DNA of 64,000 nucleotides, from the NCBI GenBank assembly GCA_013399305.1, contig VXAI01000244.1, positions 302,800-366,799 on the forward strand, given 5' to 3'. Shown here one piece after another: positions 12,056-22,300 of the stretch. Numbering within the stretch: position 1 is the first letter of the stretch; every line of letters starts with the position of its first letter. The notes under the pieces are model-generated. The model had not been told where the DNA came from. It was given only the letters and a program-made list of their open reading frames with translations, and ran no database searches. This DNA comes from Rostratula benghalensis (taxonomy: Eukaryota > Chordata > Aves > Charadriiformes > Rostratulidae). A program made the position numbers and the translations under genes.

Positions 12056-12479
12056 ATCCTGTGGTGCCACTGCCATGACTAGAAACCCACACCTGATGGA
12101 GGGATGTTTGGAGAAGCAATCGTGTTTAATCGTCAGAGTTTTAACACAGAGAAAACAGTCAAAGGTTTGTGTATTTATGACTTTCATACTCTTCCCTTTC
12201 CTTAATGAGTCTTTGTCTTGTGCAAACGAGATTTCTTTGGTAAGTGGTAGCGAGACGCTGGGGTCCCAGATGTGATTACGAATCTGGAATCTGGGTTTGT
12301 TTTGAACTGGGAATTCAAGTAAGAAGAATTTCTCTGCTTGGTCATCTCCAGGACAGCACAGCAGGGCTGGATTATCTATTTGCTGGGCTGCTCACAAGAA
12401 TCTTCCTGGTGCTGGAAGGGGGTGACTGTGGGGGCTGCGTGGGGATGGGGTGAGCTCTGCCCTCTCCTCCCGTTTTGAT

Positions 12480-14590
12480 TGACAACATCCTTGAATGTAA
12501 CTGCACGAATTCAAATCACTCTGAGTTCTGCCCAACAGCAGTTTAGGAGAGAAACTGGATTTATTAATTTAACTGCGATTTCTTTTCTGTTGTTACAATG
12601 AGTCAGAGAGACTGCAAACCTGCTAATTAAAACTCATAGCTTCTGAGCAATGCAGAGCAGCAACGAACTGCTGGATTGTAGAGCAAATACCGATAGAGCC
12701 TTCCAAAGAGAAAAAAGTTGGAAGAAAATGCATTACCCCTTGAGAAGAAAGAGTCTCCTTGTGCTTTTCCCAGCAGAAAAGTATGGAAAAATTACAACAT
12801 ACATATTGTTCTTCGATATTGAAATCTCATCCTTGCAGCCAGCACAAAACTGTAAGGATGGGATGTTGGCTGCCATTTGCCTTGGTATTGACTGGCAGAA
12901 GAGCCAAGGCGAGGAGCTGGAGGAGGGGGTAAATGCACAGACATCAAACCGCAGCGAGAGCACTAGGCAGGAGCAGCAGCGAATTGGGTCCTTTGTGTGT
13001 TTCTCCACTGGCTCCCACTCAGACTCCAGCTGGCTTTTTCTGGTCCCGTAGAACCAAGGTAACCACACGTACCTGTGCTGTGCCTTCACGACAAAAGCTT
13101 TCATTTAATCCCAGCAATACCTTGAGAAGACAGAACCCTGTGTGTCCCAGCCTGCACAGGTCGCTGTTTGCATTCCTTGCGCTAGGACTGGTGTGATTTA
13201 AAATGCCAGGACTTTGGTTGGGGGGAAGCTGTGCCTGAGCAGAACAGCTCAGTTTTAATTAGCCAGAGCCCACCTTAAGTATTGCTAACCAGTATCATCA
13301 GGGGCTAAGTGCTTGCTCTGTAATTTGTTAAGGTTCTCCCACAGTTGACATTTCTCTGCTCTTTATTTTAAACAAAACTGATTAAAAGCTTATGATGCTG
13401 TGAGCTGGGGCAGCACCGCGTTCCCCAGCTGCAGAGCAGACCCTGGGAGTGAAACACCCAAGCCCATGGGGGCCAGTGTCCCCGTGGGGCTGGGATGCTG
13501 TCCCAGGGCAGGCAGGGGCTCACCTGCAGGCAGTTTGCTGATCCCCCCCCTCCCAGGCACTTGAAAATCAATGTGTCCCTGCTGCAGCTTTCCCTGTGAT
13601 CCCTGGAGCGTGCCTGAGCTGGGCTTCTCCTTCAAGGGGCCTTTAAGGTACTTTCACACTTTTCCTTCAGCAGGAAGGGGATTCTTGCATTTTTATTTCC
13701 GTTCTTGAAAGATGGGCAACACATCATTTAATTCTTTGCTTGACAGTCAAAGTCTGTAGGAAGGTATTAGTTTTAACTCTAGGATTAAATATGAAGTGAA
13801 CTTTTCTGCTGGGGAAGCAGGGCATGGTCTGTGCCAGCCTTGACTTCCAAGGCTGGAAATAGGCTTCCCTTTTCCTTCCCTATGCCAGTGTAAGGTAAAG
13901 AGCTGCTGTGCCTTTGGGAGACTCTAGAAATAGGAGAAAAATCTCTGGCTTTTTACTGAGAGAGAAGGAGGTGCCTGAAGTGCAAGAGGAGGTGATGCAT
14001 GGCTTTGGTTGGATGTCAGCCCCCCGAGAGACTACTGAGCTCAACTCATTCAGCTGTAGTGTTCCTATAAAGCTTAATGTTTCTATCTATAATGTGCTTG
14101 TTTGAGCTAAGTGTATTTATTTCTTACGGAAAGGGAGTAGAAAGGGACTTTCTGTGTGTGATGGGAAGAGGATGGCTGGGTACCAGCAGGCTCCTGTTTG
14201 GGAAGGGGCTGCCTCTCAGCCCCCTGTTCCACAGCAGTGACAGTGGGTGCTTTGCTGTGGGGTGGGCTCTGCTGGGGACCGGCTGGGATGCGCATCCCAC
14301 CCGTGTGTCCCTGGCCAGGACCCAACACCCAGCAGTGCCCTGCTCTAAACTTTGTGCCTTTCCCTGTAATAATTACTGTTCAGCTCAGTGCATTATAGAG
14401 GCCTTTGACTTGCCTTTGGAACAAGCATTACTGGCTGTGCCAGAGACAGGGACTAAAATGAAAAAACTTTGATTGAACTCTATATCACAACTGCTTCTTT
14501 TTTTCCATATTAACATAATCTCTGTACTGAAATTAATCTCTGGTGTGGCTGCAGTGTGGTGATGTATTAGCATTTGAGATGATGACTTTT
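12480..14590. other. Non-coding spacer
   Basis: AT-rich around 12480-12840 and 13240-13390, GC-rich around 13400-13640 and 14200-14350. A 133-codon plus-strand frame starting at 12650 and a 123-codon minus-strand frame overlap each other, and neither looks like a known protein. No RNA gene or transposon was recognised. Confidence 0.5.
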
Positions 14591-14601
14591 TTTTTTTTTT
14601 T
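14587..14601. repeat. Poly-T run
   Basis: An uninterrupted run of about 15 T. There is no retroelement body next to it that I recognise. Confidence 0.85.
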
Positions 14602-15470
14602 AAAGCAATAGCAATTCTTACTTTTTAAGCAGCTCCTATTTTAGGAGTCTATCTGTTTTGCCCTACAAAATATCCTCAGGAAAAGTTCAGGAGATATTTG
14701 TAGAGAAACTGTGTTTACTTCTTTGGGTAGAACCAGCTGTGGGTATGGCCAGGTCCGAGCTACCCTGGGCTCTGTGTCAGGCCAGTTCATTGGAGAAAAG
14801 ATGCCTCAGGCCAAGGCAGGGACAGGGATTTTGACTGTTTTGTCCTTTCTTCCAGCCCTGGACACCGGCTGTGCCCCTGCAGTGAGATGTCACAGCACCT
14901 TCTCTGCTCAAAGACCGGGTCGGGAAGTTCAGGTAATGGGGTGTCCTGGGGTGAGCAGTGGGAGGACGTGAGCACTGGGAGCCTTGGGGGGAATTCATGA
15001 AACACAACCCCCCTGGTGTAACCCCATCGTCTGCAGGGGCTGAGGAGCTTGGGGTGGGGGGAGCAAACCGGCACAGAAGTGCCCGGGGAGCATTTGCATG
15101 AGGAGGAAATTAAAGCAACTTTTGAGTGGCTGCAGAGTTTCTTGACAATGCATTTTCAGTGAGGGCAGGTGGGTGCTGTCACTGCGTGTGTCTCCCTGGA
15201 AAAGGGTTTCAGCTGGAAAACATCCATGTTATTGATTTCTTTTGTGGAGGAGAAGCCTCTCCTGGGGCAGTGTCCCACACTGTGCTGTGTCTCCTCTCTG
15301 ACATCGCTGGAGTTGGAGGTGTTCCCCGGGCTGCAGAGGCCAGGGCAGCTTCGTGTGCAACGAGAGATTGTGTTCACAGCAGCCAAAGTGCCTGCTTTGC
15401 ACAAAACATCAGAACATGTTTCATTTTTTGTCTTTCTGTTTGCCTCTTCAGCTAACAAAATAAGCAAAAT
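14600..15470. other. Non-coding spacer
   Basis: Mixed GC content with overlapping short frames. A perfect octamer ATTTGCAT lies at 15092-15099, just before an AT-rich tract. Nothing else was recognised. Confidence 0.5.
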
Positions 15471-15760
15471 CTATATTCAAAAGGACAGTATTTTCCCACA
15501 GATTCATTAAAAATGACTGTAACTGACAAGTGATGTTATTAGCAAGGATATATATCTCTCATTTAAAGTATTTCCATCCTACAAGTAAAATGTCCGTTCT
15601 ATAAGTCCATTAATATACAGTTCATTAAACTAGAAACAACTATGTAATTAGGAAACAACAACAATTCATTAGTCTTAATGGGATTTAATAAAGTTCCTAA
15701 GCAAGGATTCTTCAGAGAATTAATTGTAATATACTAATCAGGAAAAAAAATAACCCAGTT
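15470..15760. promoter_or_regulatory. AT-rich block, candidate conserved non-coding element
   Basis: About 290 bp of high-complexity AT-rich DNA with many homeodomain-type cores (TTATTAGC, CATTAATATAC, TGTAATTAGG, CATTAGTC, GAATTAATTGTAATA). No simple repeat or open frame is present. This is one of the best enhancer-like blocks by texture. Confidence 0.35.
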
Positions 15761-16189
15761 CCTCACTCGGATCTATTTCCCCGGTCCATGGGCTGTGAAG
15801 CGCCAACAACTTTCAGATCCTCCCTCCAGCACCATGGGATTTTCCTGAGCCCACTGGGAAAGCTGTGGGGGTGGGCAGTTTGCAAGGGGATTCCTCTTAG
15901 TTTTGTAAGCACTGAATTTTCACACAAAAGCAGTGTTATTAAACATTTCAGAGCCACCAGTGATGTGTGGGGAGGTGCTGGGTGAAGGAGCCCTGAGCTG
16001 GTGGGTGTTGGGGTATTGCTGACCTGGGGCATTGGGGACACGAATCTGTCACCTCTGTCAGTGCCCCCGTGAAGCTGGTGCTTCTTAACCCAGCGAAAGT
16101 GTGAATGGGAGTGACTGACTTCTGCTGTCCTTACCAAGATCCCTGGTTTCTCATCAGGGAGTTTCACCCATGCCTGGCTTCTTTTTCCA

Positions 16190-16480
16190 CTTAGAGGGTT
16201 AGCCATCTTCTTATTAATTAAACAGCAGCTTTCTGCAGGCACTGATTGAATTATCAAGTAACACCTGCCACGATGCGGGGGTTAAAAGGGAAAAGATGTA
16301 TTATATTTAATGCAAATGGCTTCAATTCAGACATATTTGATCAAATTTAACTGACAATTGCACTCTAAATGAATAAAGTGAAAGGGTCAGGAATATAACA
16401 AATGACAGTGTCAATGTCAGGGTCGTATTTAAGTGCAGCAGCTTTTTAACAGTGGAATGGGAATGGTGTTAACTGCTGCT
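16190..16480. promoter_or_regulatory. AT-rich block with octamer, candidate regulatory DNA
   Basis: AT-rich sequence with TTATTAATTAAAC at its start and a perfect POU octamer ATGCAAAT at 16310-16317, followed by TTTGATCAAATTTAAC, a near-palindrome. No coding signal is seen. Confidence 0.3.
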
Positions 16481-16489
16481 GGTTAGTGA

Positions 16490-17518
16490 AAGTCGGGAGC
16501 AAGGCTTTGTGGAACACGGCAGAAGGTGACCTGTGGCACTGCTATACTGCACCGTACCCAAAGCAGAGCGTTTATTCTCCCTGTTGTAGCGGAGAGATTG
16601 TTGCTGTGTCAGGGCTTGGAGGAATGATGGTGTAAATGGGGGGTGTGAGAGTCTGTCCTGGGGGTCATTGGGAACAGGGTCCCTCCAGCTGGGAGCTGCA
16701 GCTCAGGAGAGGGATGGGCTGTGGGAGCACAGGGCACTGGGCATCCCTCGGGGGGCTCCTTTATCCTGGGAGCACCCGGTGAGTTTCACACTGCAAATCC
16801 ATCTGTAAACCCATACACAGAGTGTGCAGAAGCCCCAGCTTTTGGGCTGGCACCACCCAGCTTGAGCCTAGTTTATGTTCATGATAAACTAATCTCCTAG
16901 TTTTTGTTCATGATAAACTAATCTCCTAGTTTTTGTTCATGATAAACTAATCTCCTAGTTTACATTCATTCTAAACTAACCTCTGAGGTGGTCCCTGGTG
17001 GGGTTTCACGGTGCCGTGATAGGGATCTGCCTCTTCCTCTGGTGTCTGATCTGCATCTGGATGGGGGGTTGTAAGAACACGTGGGAATCCGTGTTGGCAT
17101 CCTTGAGTGAAAGGGCAACCCCCCCTTATCAGTCTGACTCCAGCTCCCAGTCTCAGACCTGTAAGAAATACAGGAGCTGTACGTTTATCACTGACTGGTT
17201 TTATGCATCTCTGCTCTTCCCTGCTCAGGGCAGCAGAGCTGCACCTCGGCGAGGTCTCTGTGGGAATTCTGGGCTGTAGTTGTGGAATGGCTTCAGCATC
17301 TTTTGTGAAATCCTGGACTATTCACTCCTGTGGATAGTGCATCCCTTTATCTCCTGTAGTGGGGCTCTCTTTTTTTTTTTTTCTTTTCCTGCTTGTTTCC
17401 TGCTATTATATTATTTAGGGTTTGGGGTTTTATTTTATCTTTCTGCTGCCATGTCACTGAAAAGATTAATAAAGAATGATTGATTAAGTACTGGACAGAA
17501 TATTTTACAGTGATAGCC
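16490..17518. other. Non-coding spacer with a 29-bp minisatellite
   Basis: GC-mixed DNA containing the tandem array at 16867-16982 and a T-rich tract at 17371-17400. The 93- and 76-codon plus-strand frames after 16998 overlap in different frames and are not protein-like. Confidence 0.5.
16867..16982. repeat. 29-bp minisatellite with internal dyad, 4 copies
   Basis: Units start with CCTAGTTT at 16867, 16896, 16925 and 16954, exactly 29 bp apart. Units 2 and 3 are identical, unit 1 differs slightly and unit 4 is diverged. Units 1-3 contain an inverted repeat of the AGTTT...AAACT type around a GTTCATGA centre. In unit 1 it is AGTTTA/TAAACT. Each unit can therefore form a small hairpin. Confidence 0.95.
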
Positions 17519-17741
17519 TTAAGGAGCTGGGTCTGTTTATCTTAAAAAAAAAAAAAAAAAGAAGCTTGTAACTTAATTTCAGTGGGTAAGTACCTTCACA
17601 GGGAGGGAGCTCAAGGTACTGAAAGGCTCTTTCTTCAGAGGAATGCATGAAAAGACCCAATAGCTTTAAACTGAAGCCAGAAAAAATCCATTTATCAGGG
17701 TAGAAATGTTAAACTTTGAGGATCATTAACTGCTGGGAAAA
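17519..17741 (+). mobile_element. Ancient CR1 LINE fragment (3' region)
   Basis: The sequence follows the 3' region of older CR1 subfamilies in conserved order: a GGAGCTGGGTCTGTTTATCTT start, TAAGTACCTTCACAGGGAG, a GTACTGAAAGGCTCTTT segment, GACCCAATAGCTTTAAACTG, AAGCCAGA, and a GAGGATCATTAAC end. It is diverged and carries an A17 run at 17544-17560 inside it. It is truncated at both ends and has no coding capacity. The match is from memory of the family consensus, so the subfamily is not assigned. Confidence 0.7.
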
Positions 17742-18929
17742 CCTGGCTGGCTGCTCCCTTCTCAGGGTGCCCTCGGATCCAGGCGTAAAGCTTCCCCGAG
17801 AGATCTGGGCTGGTACAGAGGCAAGCTCTCAGCTGCCTGTGGTCTCCTGGGCATCTCATGGGGCAGCCAAAGGTAATTCCACCCTCTGGGGACACAACTG
17901 TCCCATGTTCTTCCCGAGATGCTTTCCCTGGGCTGTGGCAGTGTTGGCTGATGGAGGGCTCGGGGTGCAGGGACCAGCACGAAGCAGGAGTCGTGCTTCA
18001 AACCAGTGTTACTTTCTGGAGCGATTCTCTGTGTCTGGACAATTCCCTCAAATCTGGCTTGTGGGCTGGGGAGGTCTTGGAATACCGAGGCATAAGACAG
18101 AATGAGACAGCAACCCATTCCCATCAGCAGGCTGCGGTGTTTGAGGATGCAGTCACAAGCATCCCACCAGAAGCTTTGCATTTTTAAAGGTTACTGACTC
18201 AGCCTTTGCAAGCTGGGAAAGCAGCTTAAAAGTCCATGGAGACACTAATTGGTCATTTGAACTTTGCCTGGAGGGCCCTTCCAGCAGGGACAGTGTGCTC
18301 CTGCTGACTGTGCTGCGGAAGGGAAAACAAGAGATCCCACTGGAGAAGAGCCACCAGGGAGCAGGAAGGTGGCTGCTTTGGACAGGAACTTCCAGTGGAT
18401 CAGGGTTGCTCCTTTCCTTGTGCAGAAGGCAAATGCAGAAAGCTTCCCTTCTCCCCTGGTTTCTCAGCTCAGTTCTACCCAGGTTTCAGCCCCAGGAGAT
18501 GAGCAAAGGAGGTTTCTCTCTCTGGATGCAGAGGCTGGGGTACGGAGCAGGGGATGGGGTGGGAGGAGCAGCTGGGGACAGATGTGCAACAGCAGCTTTC
18601 TCTAACGTGGGATCCTGTACCCTCCCTCTCCTCTGGTCTCCTGTGAAACCATTTACTTACTGGGACACCCAACAGAAACCTGCAGACGTGCTGCTTGGGC
18701 ACGGAGAGGGATCAAACTGTGTCTGCAATTATTGGCTGCCTGGAAAACTGCGGGTGAGATGACGGAAACTCAAGTGTGCAAGGGCTGAAATCAGGCCATT
18801 GCGCTTCACCCAGAGACCATGTTAAATATTACAGAGTTATTTGTGAATCATAGTGTGTAATTTTTGCAACAACTAACCTACAGTAACAGGATTTTGCAAA
18901 GTATTTATCAATTGGAGCCGGAGCAGGAT

Positions 18930-18943
18930 GTTGCCATGGAGAT
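18930..18943 (+). promoter_or_regulatory. RFX-type X-box candidate
   Basis: GTTGCCATGGAGAT closely matches the palindromic RFX motif (GTTGCCATGG followed by an A-rich half). The core CCATGG is embedded in AT-rich DNA. Binding is inferred from the motif only. Confidence 0.3.
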
Positions 18944-19008
18944 GGGAAGTAGCTGGGTGACTTTTTTTTTTTTTTCTTCCACGAATATCTTGTTGCAAAA
19001 CACAAACT

Positions 19009-19028
19009 GGGGGAGTGGGAGGGGGGGG
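19009..19028 (+). other. G-quadruplex motif
   Basis: Runs G5, G3 and G8 are separated by loops of 3 and 1 bases. The G8 run can supply two tracts, so four tracts of three G are available on the plus strand. Confidence 0.5.
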
Positions 19029-19043
19029 AATATCCACGTTGTC

Positions 19044-19089
19044 TTTGAAGGAGCAAAACCTTCAGTTTTGAAGGAGCAAAACCTTCAGT
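19044..19089. repeat. 23-bp perfect tandem duplication
   Basis: Two contiguous copies of a 23-bp unit begin at 19044 and 19067. Each contains GAAGG...CCTTC, an inverted repeat around GAGCAAAA-type sequence. By eye the copies are identical. Confidence 0.9.
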
Positions 19090-19309
19090 TTTAAGTTGTC
19101 ACACTGAGACAAAACCAGTTCTCGTGGGCTGTGGGGGCTGGGGTGTACCCCGTCAGGCAGGAGCCTGGAGCTGGGCTCTGCAGAGCAGGCGTCACCTCCA
19201 AGGAGGCTGGGGCTGCTGCAGCCCCCGGGAAGTGACCACCGTGGAAACAGAAGCAGTAGGTTTTCTGAAGGTCTATGTAAATCCAAGGTCACCAGAGCCA
19301 CTACTGTGG

Positions 19310-19725
19310 CGGCTGCTTATCATTTAATGAAGATAAAAAAGAGCAATTAAGTTTAGTCTGGCAATTTGGCACATTAGCATTAATCTTCAATGAAATCAGA
19401 AGGTGTTTGTGTTTTGTGTAAGCTCAGCTAATGCATCACTTTTATTACTAACAAGCAGAAGCCATAATTACTCTTCTATTTGACAGAATTTGTGGATGAT
19501 TTTATTGACAGCTCCCCATGTTATTTGTGCATACAAGTCATTTACTTAAGGGAAACTTTGAGTATTTATTCAACTTCCCTAATTCACATCCCTTCCTACT
19601 CAGCAAATGGCAGGGCTTTGGGTGATTCATTGAAAATTTCAGTATCAATCCAGAAATCATATAACCTATTTTTAAAAAGTCCAAGATCTCATATGAAGAC
19701 CATCAAAAATAGCTCATTGAAATAT
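19310..19725. promoter_or_regulatory. AT-rich block, candidate conserved non-coding element
   Basis: AT-rich, non-repetitive sequence with CATTAGCATTAATC, GCTAATGCATC and TTACTAAC cores. A 113-codon plus-strand frame from 19480 crosses into GC-rich DNA at 19730 and is not convincing as protein. The regulatory role is inferred. Confidence 0.3.
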
Positions 19726-19729
19726 TTCC

Positions 19730-21440
19730 CCCCCAGGACCTCAGCACGTTCACGGGGCTGGGTCCTGCAGCTCTTGGGCTCCGCAGCCTCTTGCTCAGTG
19801 ATGGGCTGGGGGGACATTTAGGGACCCGGTTGAGGGGGTTTGGGGTCGGGGTGACCTGGCAGCACAGCTCTGTCTGTGCCCAGCACGGCCTCCTCCTGCA
19901 GCACTGGTGGACCACAGGGAGCAGACTGGACCCAATCTTGGGTTTCATCCCCCAAATACCAGCTCTTTGACACTGGAACTTACAGGGCTGGGTTGGGGGT
20001 ACACAAGGCATTTCTAAACTCCTAACAACCCTGGATGTTAAATATTCATAACTGCAGCCTCCCTTCGCTGTTGATAAAGGCATGGATTTTTCTCTGGAAG
20101 CACAAGAATTATTTGTGGCATTTGTTGTTTGTTGTCTGCAGGGATGTTTTTACATAAAAGTTTGGTAAAATATAAAGCATTGTGCATGCTTTTGGGTTTA
20201 TACACTTCTACAGCAGGGGAAATAAAGCCCAAAATATAATTTAATTCAATAACATTTCTCAGGACTGGACTTTTTATTGCAAAACAAATTCCAAGCTGGG
20301 AGCAAACCACACCAGCAGGTACCGGCCGAGGCAGCAGCGCCCTGGCTCCTCTCGGGTTTCTCTGTGCTTTTGTACATCCCTGTTTTGTAGAAAAGCCTGT
20401 AACCAGATGAAACGCTCCCCGGGAGACAGTCCCCTGTGGGGCCAGAAGCCATCGGAGGAAGGGATTGGCCACGGTGCGAGAGGCACTTCTGGCAAATTGT
20501 CTCCTACAGCGGTGGTGAACGTGACAGGAACCTGAGTGAAATGGGCTGTGGGGTCTCACGCTGGTCCTCGTGCTGAGCCAGGTCACCCAGAGGGACCTGT
20601 GTCCCTCGGGCCTTCCCCGAGCAGTGGCTGCAGGTACTGAGGTCCCAGGGACCTGCCAGGGTTTCTGAGGATGGGGTTTGGGTTGGGAGCCCCACAACTC
20701 AGCACCTCTCCCCAGCCTCCTGCTGGCCCTCTGTTCACAGATCTGCCCTAGAATTTAAACTGAATTCAAAGGAACTTGACAATTGAGGTGAAATAATGGT
20801 AATCAGCTGGAGCCTGGAACAGATCAGTAGCTTGAAGTGGCGCCTGATCCATTGCCTCCCTGACACCCCTTGCTCTGTGCCCTGCAGGGATCCCCAGCCT
20901 GATCTCATGCCTTTCCTTTGGCTGCTGGAGCTTTCCTCTTCACCCGAAAAGAACGTTTGCCTGTTTTCAACCCTCCCACGGCGGCTGTTGCTGCTGCTGA
21001 GGAGGCGCTGGGCAGGGCTGTGTGGGAGGGACACGCAGAGGGTTGTTGGTTTAGCATTAATGGTGTTCAGTGTGAATGACAGGGGCACTGTAGAGTGTTC
21101 CCCCTGCTGTGATCTTCTAGATGATCCCAACCCTTCGCTCACACGGTGCTGCCAGGCCAGTGTTTATAGGGACTAACACACTGTGTTCTTGTGGCACTGA
21201 TACCAGAAGAAGTTGTGGCTCTTCGCTGGAGGTCTGTAGTGTCACTTCTGGAGATGGAACTTCAGGGTTTCTGGGTGCCCACATTCCCCCCCGGGGTCTG
21301 TCAGGGTTCCTGTCCCTCCAAGGGTCGGTGGCTGGAGCAGCCCTGGGGTGGTGGCTCCTGCCCCTAACCCAGGGGTTCCCTTTGAGGAAAGAACATTCTT
21401 GTTATGTTTTTTTCTTTTTTCTGGTATTTACTTACTGCCT
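19730..21440. other. Non-coding spacer
   Basis: GC-richer sequence on both sides of an AT-rich islet (20085-20280). The long minus-strand frame at 20038-20697 (219 codons) overlaps two other minus frames and is low in protein-like character. No repeat family was recognised. Confidence 0.5.
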
Positions 21441-21450
21441 TTTTTTCCAG

Positions 21451-21569
21451 AAATAACTCTTGAGGTTGCATTAGGAGAGTGTGAGATACCTGATTGCAGC
21501 TGTCCTAGCAATAAAAGGGAGGCAGTGTCAGGAAGAAACTTTGAACCATCTCTCTTCATTAAAAAATAA
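21451..21569 (+). other. Acceptor-anchored open frame, possible terminal exon
   Basis: A very strong acceptor, a T-rich tract ending ACTGCCTTTTTTTCCAG, precedes position 21451. The exon would start with two bases completing a codon. It then reads about 38 codons beginning ITLEVALGECEIPDCSC and ending FEPSLFIKK at a TAA (21567-21569). An AATAAA lies inside it near 21508. The peptide looks reasonable but matches no family I know, and no upstream exon was found. Confidence 0.22.
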
Positions 21570-21839
21570 TGCCTTTTCGTCAGGGGTTCTGCAGAGAAAA
21601 TTCCCTAAGCCTTAGTTTTTTCTGGTGTTACAACAGATTCATAGCATTTATTTTCAAAAAGGCCAGAGCAGCAGCAACAATTCTGCTAATAACTGGAAAT
21701 CACAGGGGACAAATTTCTAGGGTCAGAGGTTTAGAAAGAAAAGGGAAAGCCCAAAATATGGGAAAGGCAAAATAACTGGTGTGGGGAGCAGAGGCTGGCG
21801 CTGCCTCCCTGCACCCTGAAACCCCCTGCTCCTGGGCTT

Positions 21840-22300
21840 GGGGCTTTGGGCAGTTGTGTGTTTTATTCCTAATGTTATAATTTGTCAGTTGAGATCTAAT
21901 TTTTTCTGCATATTATTTAAATGCCAACTAATTAATTATTCCAGGTGCGCCATAGAGAAAAATGCAATAACTTATTTTTTCTGATATTGAACTTGTTTTC
22001 TGGAGCCACAATCTCTAATGTATTTTGTGAATCTCTCCCATCTAATCAGCTAGTAGGTGAATTAATACAGAATTACGACTCATTAGCGAATGATGCATTG
22101 ATGTCTAATAATTCCCTGCTTTCTTATTTGGAAGAAAGTAGGTTATGCTGTTATTGAGTTATTGAGTGCACTAAGTTTCAATGCTTTTTGTCATAGGCAT
22201 TAAGTGCTCTTTAAATGTGTGTTAATTAAGAGATTACACCCACATCAACATTAAAGCATTATAGTTAGTGTAATTATGAAGCTAAACGCTAGCTTCTCCC
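21840..22300. promoter_or_regulatory. AT-rich block, strong candidate conserved non-coding element
   Basis: About 450 bp of AT-rich, high-complexity DNA. TAATTAATTA lies at 21929-21938, TTAATTAA at 22222-22229, and further cores include GAATTAATAC, CATTAGCG, TAATAATTCC and GTGTAATTATG. It also has TGATGCATTGATG and a TTATTGAG direct repeat near 22150-22170. No transposon or coding signal is present. It is enhancer-like by texture; conservation is not tested. Confidence 0.4.

Larger units (their letters stand above)
11091..12480. other. Non-coding spacer
   Basis: Mixed composition. It holds AT-rich islets (11210-11300, 11380-11410, 12000-12060), a 10-bp minisatellite at 11810 and a POU octamer ATGCAAAT at 12048-12055. 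A 191-codon minus-strand frame at 11544-12119 crosses the minisatellite and is not protein-like. Confidence 0.5.
17742..19310. other. Non-coding spacer with G-rich run and short duplication
   Basis: GC-rich from 17742 to 18780 with overlapping stop-poor frames (up to 155 codons), none protein-like. From 18830 it turns AT-rich, then carries an RFX-like site, a T-run, a G-quadruplex motif and a 23-bp duplication. Confidence 0.5.

Noticed and set aside
11544..12119. 191-codon minus-strand open frame
   Set aside because: It crosses the 10-bp minisatellite at 11810-11869, which produces its repetitive GHTGT-type peptide.
17544..17560. A17 run as the tail of a processed retrogene
   Set aside because: The sequence on both sides fits an old CR1, so the run is better explained as an internal expansion.
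20038..20697. 219-codon minus-strand open frame
   Set aside because: It overlaps two more open minus frames, has no family resemblance, and crosses an AT-rich islet and a GC-rich stretch without a change in character expected of an exon.
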